Source: Rhodocyclaceae bacterium UBA1310 (GTDB lineage Bacteria; Pseudomonadota; Gammaproteobacteria; Burkholderiales; Rhodocyclaceae). Taken from it: DNA of 35,912 bases. The DNA lies in the NCBI GenBank assembly GCA_002307175.1, contig DBTS01000047.1:567-36478 (forward strand), in the 5' to 3' direction. Each line of letters starts with the position of its first letter. Position 1 is the stretch's first letter. The position numbers and the translations under genes are program-made. Positions 30,570 through 35,912 of the stretch are shown piece after piece. The notes under the pieces were generated by a model that saw only the letters and a program-made list of their open reading frames with translations, ran no database searches and was not told the origin of the DNA.

Positions 30570-31713
30570 CTTTTTCTTCTACTCGGCAGATGAACTGCCC
30601 TTCAAAATCGCAGACCAGCACGGTCAGCGCGTACTTGCCCGGATACTGGCCTTTGAGTGCACGAATGGCACGGCAGGCGAGCCGCTGGTGGAATGCCCCG
30701 GCCAGCCCCAGTTCAGCGAGTTTTTCCGCGGCAAAGCGGGCAGTTTCCGCCGCGCGGATCTGCTCCACGAGCTCGCTGTCCGCGCCCACTTCCTGAGCAC
30801 ATTCGGCAAGGATGTTGCGATCCACTTCAGCCTTCCAGGCGTGGGTAACCGAGAGCCCCTGGCACATCTTGGTGAGCTTGCCGACCATGGCACCGATGTA
30901 CACGTCGGGGAAGCGGCGTTTGATTGCAGTCTGGAAGGCCGCCTTGACGAAATCGCCCATCTGCACAAAGCAGGTTTCCTGCAGCGCCGGCAACTCGCGC
31001 ATGGCGAATTTTTCGGTACGCCCGCCGGTGGTGAACACCACCGCAGGCTGGCCTTGCGCCGCTGCTACGTCGATGGCCTGCACCACGCTGGCACGAAACG
31101 CGGCGGTGGAGTAGGGGCGCACGATGCCGGTGGTGCCCAGAATCGAGATGCCGCCGAGAATGCCCAGGCGTGCATTGAGCGTTTTCTTCGCCATTTCCTC
31201 GCCACCGGGCACCGAGATCGTCACTTCCAGTCCATCGTGATCGAGCAGCTCGCCAGCGACGGCGGCAACGTTGTCGTGAATATTGCGCCGGGGTACCGGG
31301 TTGATTGCCGGGCCGCCCACTTCGAGGCCCAGGCCGGGTTTGGTGACCACACCGACGCCGGCACCCCCACGCAGTGCTATCTCGCCAGCGTGATGCGGCA
31401 GCACACGCACGTCTGCGGTGAGATGCGCGCCGTTGGTGGCATCCGGGTCGTCCCCAGCATCCTTGATGATTACGGCATGGGCGCAGCGGTTCTCTGCCGT
31501 ACCTTCGATACGCCCCTCCGTCACGGCAAAGCTCACTTCCTGGCCGTTGGGCAACTGGCACACCACTTTTTCCGGCACTGTGCCGGTGAGCAGGCCCAGC
31601 GTGGCAGCACGCGCTGCCGCCGCCGAGCACGCCCCGGTGGTAAAGCCGGTGCGATTGCCGCGTTTTCTTTGCGGCTCGCTCTTGCGGATCTTGGCTGGGG
31701 TGTCGTTGCTCAC
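30559..31713 (-). CDS. cbiD: Cobalt-precorrin-5B C1-methyltransferase (CbiD)
   Basis: The protein has 384 residues with a GTG start at 31713 that overlaps the stop of cbiC (GTGA). Family marks are RTGFTTGACSAAAARAA (about 21-37), VIKDAGDDPDATNGAHL, the GVGVVTKPGLGLEVGGPAINPVPR block (about 121-145), GGISILGTTGIVRPYS, VVFTTGGRTEK and CVQMGDFVK-like VQMGDFVKAAFQ. It methylates C1 in the anaerobic route and has no sequence relation to the aerobic CobF. It therefore fixes this operon as the cobalt-early pathway. Confidence 0.95.
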   Translation of the reverse strand: MSNDTPAKIRKSEPQRKRGNRTGFTTGACSAAAARAATLGLLTGTVPEKVVCQLPNGQEVSFAVTEGRIEGTAENRCAHAVIIKDAGDDPDATNGAHLTADVRVLPHHAGEIALRGGAGVGVVTKPGLGLEVGGPAINPVPRRNIHDNVAAVAGELLDHDGLEVTISVPGGEEMAKKTLNARLGILGGISILGTTGIVRPYSTAAFRASVVQAIDVAAAQGQPAVVFTTGGRTEKFAMRELPALQETCFVQMGDFVKAAFQTAIKRRFPDVYIGAMVGKLTKMCQGLSVTHAWKAEVDRNILAECAQEVGADSELVEQIRAAETARFAAEKLAELGLAGAFHQRLACRAIRALKGQYPGKYALTVLVCDFEGQFICRVEEKDAT

Positions 31714-32402
31714 GATGCCTGCTTCTGGTGGGCTTCGGCGAGTGCGAGCAGGGCGTGGATAGCCGCTACCACCAGGGTGGAGCCGCCCTTGCGGCCACGT
31801 ATTGCCACCCAGGGAATGTCTTCCAGCGTCATCAGCAGCGCTTTCGCTTCCGCCGCCGACACGAATCCCACCGGCATGCCGACGATGGCTGCCGGGCGGG
31901 CGCCTTCCTCGCGGATCAGGCGCACCAGTTCGATGAGTGCGGTCGGCGCATTGCCGATGCCAACGATGGCGCCCTGCAGCGTGCCGAGGCGGTGTGCCTT
32001 GCGCATGGCCTGCACGGCACGCGTGGTGTTCTGCGCATGGGCAGCGGCAATCACATCCCCGTCGGCGATGTAATGGTGGGTGTGCATGCCGAAGTAGCGC
32101 AGGCGCGGGGCGGAAAGGCCCACACAGATCATCTCGACATCAGCCACCACTGGCGTGCCGCCCTTGAGGATGGCGGCCAGCCCGGCCCGCATCAGATCCG
32201 GGTGGAATGCGGTAAGCCCATTGAAATCGAAATCCGCATTGGCGTGGATCATGCGACGCACCAGCGGCCACTGCTCGGCGGTGTAGGCATGCGGGCCAAC
32301 CTCCACATCGATGATTGAAAACGAATCATGCTCGATGGCACGGCCGGCATCCGTAAGTTGCTCGGTGACCGTGTTGGTCTGGGTGTCTGTGGGTGGATTC
32401 AT
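31710..32402 (-). CDS. cbiC: Cobalt-precorrin-8 methylmutase (CbiC/CobH)
   Basis: The protein is about 230 residues from ATG 32402; a TTG at 32426 would add eight. It moves the C11 methyl group to C12, giving cobyrinate. Motifs are IEHDSFSIIDVEVGP, EQWPLVRRMIHANADFDF (with the catalytic His in RRMIHANAD), GTPVVADVEMICVGL, GNAPTALIELVRLI, GMPVGFVSAAEAK and the C-terminal VAIRGRKGGSTLVVAAIHALL. The upstream cbiX gene ends 28 bases before ATG 32402; the downstream cbiD overlaps. Confidence 0.95.
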   Translation of the reverse strand: MNPPTDTQTNTVTEQLTDAGRAIEHDSFSIIDVEVGPHAYTAEQWPLVRRMIHANADFDFNGLTAFHPDLMRAGLAAILKGGTPVVADVEMICVGLSAPRLRYFGMHTHHYIADGDVIAAAHAQNTTRAVQAMRKAHRLGTLQGAIVGIGNAPTALIELVRLIREEGARPAAIVGMPVGFVSAAEAKALLMTLEDIPWVAIRGRKGGSTLVVAAIHALLALAEAHQKQAS

Positions 32403-32429
32403 TTTTGTATTGTGTGCTGTCTTCAACGA

Positions 32430-33353
32430 TCAGGCCTGGCTGGGCGCTACATCATGCTCATGCTGATGGGCGTGGCCGCAGTCGTGCTCATGCGGCTCGT
32501 GTCCATGTGTGCAGCCCGTTGCCGTGTGGCTGTGCTCGTGCAGATGCTCGGCCTCGGCAGCTTCGCGGTATTTGCAGCCATCGCATTCGAGCATGGGTTC
32601 GCCGGATTCACCGGAAACCTTGCTGTCGAGCAGGCGGAAAATGCCGTCGTCAAAACCGAAATGGCTGCCCAATGCAAAGGCCACCTGCGGGTACTGCTGG
32701 CGCAGACGCGCCACCTGGGCCTGGATGCGCTCGATGAGCACGCCCGTGAAGAGGTATACCGGCACGATGCAGATCTGCATCATCCCGAGCTTCACCTGCC
32801 GCTGCACCACAGCCTCAAGGCGTGGCCAGGTGACACCGGTGAAGGCCAGTTCCACCAGTTCGTGATCGTTGGCTTCATAAACCCGGCGCGCCATCTTGGC
32901 GAGTTCGCCATTCGCACCGGCATCCGAGGAGCCGCGCCCGAGCAGAATCACGCCAGTGCTCTGCGGGTCTGGCACGGCCAGTTCCTTCATCAGGCGATCA
33001 AGCTGCCCCTGCAGCACACTGAAGATCTCGCGGCCCATGCCAAGGTGGCGCATCACCTGAAAGGCTACTGCCGGGTGGGCTGCGCGGGCACGGTTGACGG
33101 CTGCCGGCAGCTCCATCTTCACGTGGCCAGCAGCGTTGAGGATGAAAGGAATCACCACCACTTTCCGGGCACCTTTGGCCGCCCGCTGCAGGCCCTCGTC
33201 GAGCAGTACCTCGGCGTGCTCGATGAAGCACACCTCGATGCGCCATTCCGGGTGGCGTTCGCGCCACTGTGCCGCAAAGTGCAGGGTTTCCTTGTTGCCC
33301 TCGATATGGCGTGAGCCGTGACCAACCAGCAGATAGGTGGTATCAAGATTCAT
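32430..33353 (-). CDS. cbiX: Sirohydrochlorin cobaltochelatase (CbiX, long form)
   Basis: The protein has 307 residues and inserts Co(II) into sirohydrochlorin, starting the cobalt-early route. It has two chelatase half-domains: the first carries LLVGHGSR with His12 and AAGHVKMELP with His77, and the second carries ILLGRGSSDAGAN (His replaced by Arg140), so catalysis is expected in the N-terminal half. After the domains there is an ECDGC motif (Cys257/Cys260) and a tail (270-300) with twelve His and two Cys, likely binding cobalt or an Fe-S cluster as described for long CbiX. Its start overlaps the end of cbiF. Confidence 0.94.
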   Translation of the reverse strand: MNLDTTYLLVGHGSRHIEGNKETLHFAAQWRERHPEWRIEVCFIEHAEVLLDEGLQRAAKGARKVVVIPFILNAAGHVKMELPAAVNRARAAHPAVAFQVMRHLGMGREIFSVLQGQLDRLMKELAVPDPQSTGVILLGRGSSDAGANGELAKMARRVYEANDHELVELAFTGVTWPRLEAVVQRQVKLGMMQICIVPVYLFTGVLIERIQAQVARLRQQYPQVAFALGSHFGFDDGIFRLLDSKVSGESGEPMLECDGCKYREAAEAEHLHEHSHTATGCTHGHEPHEHDCGHAHQHEHDVAPSQA

Positions 33354-34137
33354 GTGGGTTCTCCGTCGCCTTGCGGAAACGATGGGTGAAAGTGGGATCG
33401 TAGAGTTTTGAGCGGGCGAGGTCAGGCCAATCCGCCGCGCCCAGAGTGGGGCTGGCGATGATCATGGCCTGGCTGGCCACCTTGAGGGCCTGGCATTTCG
33501 ACTTGATGTCGGCGAGTGTGCCGCGCACGATCTTTTCCTCGCCGGGCCAGGAGGCTTTCTGCACCACCAGAATTGGTGCGTCATCGGCCCAGCCGGCGCG
33601 GCGCAGTTCCTCCTGCACCTTGTGCAGCAGCGTGATGGAGAGAAAGATGCACAGCGTTGTTTTGTGCGCTGCCAGCGCTGCCAGATCCTCGCCTGCAGGC
33701 ATTGGTGTGCGGCCTTCCACGCGGGTGAGGATCACCGTCTGGGTGACTTCAGGCAGGGTCAGCGTTTCTCCTGCGGCAGCAGCCGAAGCCATTGCCGAGG
33801 AAACCCCTGGCACCACGCTCCATTCGATGCCGGCAGCGGTGAGCGGGCGCGTCATTTCAATCAGTGCGCCATACAGGCCGGGGTCGCCGGTCTGCAGGCG
33901 GACTACGCTGGCATGCTGTTGCGAACGCGAGATGAGCCACGCGCTCATCTCTTCAAGCGTCATGTCCTTGGAGTCGCGGATCTCGCAGCCGGCAGGCGCA
34001 TACTGTGTGGCAGCCTGATCCACCAGCGAGCCGGCAAACAGCACGGCGCCAGCCCCCTCAAGCAGCTTGCGCCCCTTTACGGTGATGAGGTCGGGGTCCC
34101 CCGGCCCGGCGCCGACAAACCAGATCTTGCCGGGCAT
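33343..34137 (-). CDS. cbiF: Cobalt-precorrin-4 C11-methyltransferase (CbiF/CobM)
   Basis: The protein has 264 residues. The methylase fold shows GKIWFVGAGPGDPDLITVKGRKLLEGAG at the N-terminus, VLFAGSLVD, VVRLQTGDPGLYGALIEM, VVPGVSSAMASAAAAGETLTLPEVTQTVILTR, EDLAALAAHKTTLCIFLS and ILVVQKASWPGEEKIVRGTL. These match CbiF, which adds the C11 methyl group. The gene overlaps cbiX by 11 bases and cbiO by one. Confidence 0.95.
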   Translation of the reverse strand: MPGKIWFVGAGPGDPDLITVKGRKLLEGAGAVLFAGSLVDQAATQYAPAGCEIRDSKDMTLEEMSAWLISRSQQHASVVRLQTGDPGLYGALIEMTRPLTAAGIEWSVVPGVSSAMASAAAAGETLTLPEVTQTVILTRVEGRTPMPAGEDLAALAAHKTTLCIFLSITLLHKVQEELRRAGWADDAPILVVQKASWPGEEKIVRGTLADIKSKCQALKVASQAMIIASPTLGAADWPDLARSKLYDPTFTHRFRKATENPHES

Positions 34138-35033
34138 CAGACGGCCCTCCGGGCGAGGCTTGCGGAATTCTCTGGCATGCTATTGTCTTTCTCTCTGGCG
34201 CCCAGCAGGGCCAGTAACTCATGCGTACTGCGCGGTTGTGGGCGGGGTTTGAGGATGCCCTGGCACACCAGCTCGGCGTGCAGGCGGATCACAGTGGGCA
34301 GGGCGAGGCCGGCACGGGCCAGATCTTCGCCATGCGCCGGCAGATCATAGGCATCCAGACTCAGCACGCAGCGGCCCTGTTGCATCACATGGATGGTGTC
34401 GGCCCACTGGTAGGCAAACTCCACGTCATGTGTGGAGATGAGCAGCGAAATGCCTTTGTCGTGCAGGTCTTCGAGCACCGCCAGCAGTTCGGCCTGCATC
34501 TGCGGGTCCAGCCCGGCCATGGGTTCGTCCAGCACCAGTAGCTCGGGTTCCATGGCCAGCACGCCGGCAATGCAGACACGCTTTTTCTGGCCGAAGCTCA
34601 GGGCGTGCACAGGTTTTGCAGCATGCTCCAGCATGCCCACTGCAGCAAGTGCCGTGTCCACACGGTGCCGTACCGTGGCTTCATCAAGGCCGAGATTGAG
34701 CGGGCCGAAAGAGACATCTTCCAGCACACTGGCGGAGAAGAGCTGGCGATCGGGATTCTGGAAAACCAGCCCGACCTTGCTGCGCAATTCGCGCAAGCCC
34801 CTGCGGCTGTAGTCGAGTGGCTGGCCGGCGTAGCGCACGCTGCCACGCTCTGCTGTGAAAAGCCCGTTGGCATGCTGGAAGAGGGTGGTCTTGCCCGAGC
34901 CGTTGACGCCGATCACGGCATTCCGGCTGCCCTGGGCAATGGCGAGTGAGCAATGATCCAGGCCGCTGCTGCCATCGGCATAGTGATACACCACCTCGTC
35001 AAGCTGCAGGATAGGTGCGCGTGGGCTATTCAT
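34137..35033 (-). CDS. cbiO: Cobalt ECF transporter ATPase (CbiO)
   Basis: The ATPase is about 298 residues from ATG 35033, which overlaps the cbiQ stop (ATGA); the open frame further upstream lies over cbiQ and is not coding. Seen are Walker A GVNGSGKTT (about 39-47), Q-loop VFQNPDRQLFSASV (ECF-type), signature LSFGQKKRVCIAGVLAM, Walker B LLVLDEPMAGLD and switch His (STHDVEFA). It hydrolyses ATP for the CbiMNQO cobalt importer, whose other parts lie immediately upstream. The last 50 residues form a charged tail (REKDNSMPENSASLARRA). Confidence 0.95.
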   Translation of the reverse strand: MNSPRAPILQLDEVVYHYADGSSGLDHCSLAIAQGSRNAVIGVNGSGKTTLFQHANGLFTAERGSVRYAGQPLDYSRRGLRELRSKVGLVFQNPDRQLFSASVLEDVSFGPLNLGLDEATVRHRVDTALAAVGMLEHAAKPVHALSFGQKKRVCIAGVLAMEPELLVLDEPMAGLDPQMQAELLAVLEDLHDKGISLLISTHDVEFAYQWADTIHVMQQGRCVLSLDAYDLPAHGEDLARAGLALPTVIRLHAELVCQGILKPRPQPRSTHELLALLGAREKDNSMPENSASLARRAV

Positions 35034-35770
35034 GCCAGTACTCCCAGGGCGATCACGGCCATGCCGGCGAGGCCGGCGATACAGGTGTCCCGCCGCGCAT
35101 GGGCAAATTGGGTGCTCAGAAAACGCAGCGGGCCATCGTTGGCGCGGGCGAGGGCAGCGGTGTGCAGCGCAGCGGCGCGTTGCCACACCTGCAGCGTGAG
35201 GTTGGCAGCGAGCATGCCCGCCGAGCGCAGCGCCAGGCGTGGTGTGGCGTACCCCAGGCGGGAAGTCTGGGCGCTTGCCGTATCCTGCATGGCCGAACTG
35301 AAGACGAAGAGCATGCGATAGCACAGCACCATCAGGTCCAGCAGCAGATCGGGCACATGCAGGCAGCGCAGCAGGCCGATGCTGTCTGGCAGCGGAGTGG
35401 TGAGCACCAGCATCAGCAGGGCGGCCAGGGCAGCGAGCGAGCGGCTAGCCAGATGCGCCATCTGTGACGTGGCATCCGGCGCCCAGCCTATTTGTGGTAC
35501 CCCGGTGGGTGAGGCATGCACGCTGATGAGCAGCGAGAGGCTGCCGGTGGCGAGAAACAGCAGTGCCGGCGTGGCGGCGCGCAGATAGGCTAATGGCCGA
35601 ATGCGCGCCCCGGTGCAGGTGACCACCGCCAGCACGAGTGCCACGCAACAGGCTGCCTGAGGTCTTGCTGCCAGAAAAGCCGCAAGCAGCCCGCACAGCG
35701 CGAACAGGGCTTTGGCGGCAGGGCTTACGCTGCGCCAGTGGTTGCTGTAGGCACAGCGTTCAATCAGCAT
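35030..35770 (-). CDS. cbiQ: Cobalt ECF transporter transmembrane protein (CbiQ)
   Basis: The protein is about 246 residues from ATG 35770 (MLIERCAYSNHWRSV, typical of CbiQ starts); the open frame upstream overlaps cbiN. Hydrophobic segments are at about 20-40, 45-60, 65-85 and 110-130. The coupling helices have DLMVLCYRMLFVF and, in the C-terminal cytoplasmic region, the Ala/Arg-Gly-like motifs AALHTAALARANDG and RFLSTQFAHARR that contact the ATPase. With CbiO it forms the energy-coupling module of the cobalt importer. It overlaps cbiN by 11 bases upstream and cbiO downstream. Confidence 0.9.
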   Translation of the reverse strand: MLIERCAYSNHWRSVSPAAKALFALCGLLAAFLAARPQAACCVALVLAVVTCTGARIRPLAYLRAATPALLFLATGSLSLLISVHASPTGVPQIGWAPDATSQMAHLASRSLAALAALLMLVLTTPLPDSIGLLRCLHVPDLLLDLMVLCYRMLFVFSSAMQDTASAQTSRLGYATPRLALRSAGMLAANLTLQVWQRAAALHTAALARANDGPLRFLSTQFAHARRDTCIAGLAGMAVIALGVLA

Positions 35771-35912
35771 GCCGGAGCTGCCCAGTCTGCTCAGCGGCGT
35801 CTTCAGCGGCCTGTGCCGCGGCAATATCGCGGCGCAGCTTTTCGCGGGTCATCGAAACACCCAGCCAGTAGCCGATCACACCAGCGCCCATGGCAGCCTG
35901 CAGGGCAAACAG
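35760..35912 (-). CDS. cbiN: Cobalt transport protein CbiN, C-terminal part (runs off window)
   Basis: The minus-strand frame entering from the window edge encodes LFALQAAMGAGVIGYWLG followed by a charged helix, ending with TGA at 35760-35762. The hydrophobic segment matches the second membrane helix of CbiN (pattern SLLFxLQxxxGAxxIxYxLG), the small subunit that helps CbiM load cobalt. It could also be the CbiN part of a CbiM-CbiN fusion; the missing N-terminus would tell. It overlaps cbiQ by 11 bases. Confidence 0.8.
   Translation of the reverse strand: MFALQAAMGAGVIGYWLGVSMTREKLRRDIAAAQAAEDAAEQTGQLRHAD

Noticed and set aside
30136..32073. Very long plus-strand open frame (about 645 codons) over cbiET and cbiD
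   Set aside because: It mirrors GC-rich real genes on the other strand and shows no family motif; long antisense frames are common in such DNA.
1..35912. CRISPR array, toxin-antitoxin pair or phage-defence island
   Set aside because: No regularly spaced direct repeats, Cas genes, or recognisable toxin, nuclease-helicase or restriction-modification genes are visible.

Overview
The window reads as chromosomal DNA of a Gram-negative proteobacterium, most likely a betaproteobacterium. The basis is the gene families present (YhbP/UPF0306, a LysR-DoxX-pirin group, TylF-type methyltransferase, an anaerobic cobalamin operon with CbiX and fused CbiET) together with IS66 and group II intron elements and GC-rich coding sequence. 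I cannot name the genus with confidence.

Left third (1-7.2 kb): the tail of a DnaQ-like exonuclease gene, a secreted or anchored protein of unknown function, then a rearranged mobile-element zone. That zone has only the 3' half of a tRNA-Leu(UAA) gene, fused to a 3'-truncated IS66-family tnpA. The outer tip of that IS66 end is split by a group II intron (about 3150-5054) carrying its own reverse transcriptase/maturase. Diverged hairpin-type intergenic repeats lie on both sides. A TonB-like membrane-anchored protein and a CYTH-domain phosphatase follow.

Middle (7.2-25.5 kb): a MarR regulator with a YhbP flavin-binding-like protein, a UbiX/UbiD prenyl-FMN decarboxylase pair, and a secreted alpha/beta hydrolase. 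Next comes a tightly packed plus-strand operon: DeoR/GlpR-type regulator, binding protein, two permeases, ATPase and a GpdQ-like phosphodiesterase. Two near-palindromic operator copies sit at its head, one overlapping the start codon. I infer uptake and hydrolysis of a glycerophosphodiester-like compound. After it come a VOC/GLOD5-like protein, an Ala/Lys-rich exported protein, a TylF-type methyltransferase, a Cache-domain chemoreceptor, a LysR-DoxX-(small ORF)-pirin group, a conserved hypothetical and a 54-residue membrane protein.

Right third (26-35.9 kb): one long minus-strand operon for cobalt uptake and anaerobic corrin-ring synthesis. In transcription order it is cbiN (partial), cbiQ, cbiO, cbiF, cbiX, cbiC, cbiD, cbiET, cbiL, cbiG (N/mid domains), cobE/cbiG C-domain, cbiH and a [2Fe-2S] ferredoxin, most genes overlapping by a few bases. 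The ECF transporter supplies cobalt, CbiX inserts it, and the methyltransferases, CbiG, CbiD and CbiC contract and decorate the ring. A precorrin-6A reductase (CbiJ/CobK) is not seen here. The most unusual points are the intron inside the IS66 tip, the tRNA/IS66 fusion, the doubled operator with the GpdQ-like transport operon, the His-rich CbiX tail, and several small genes and structured intergenic stretches.
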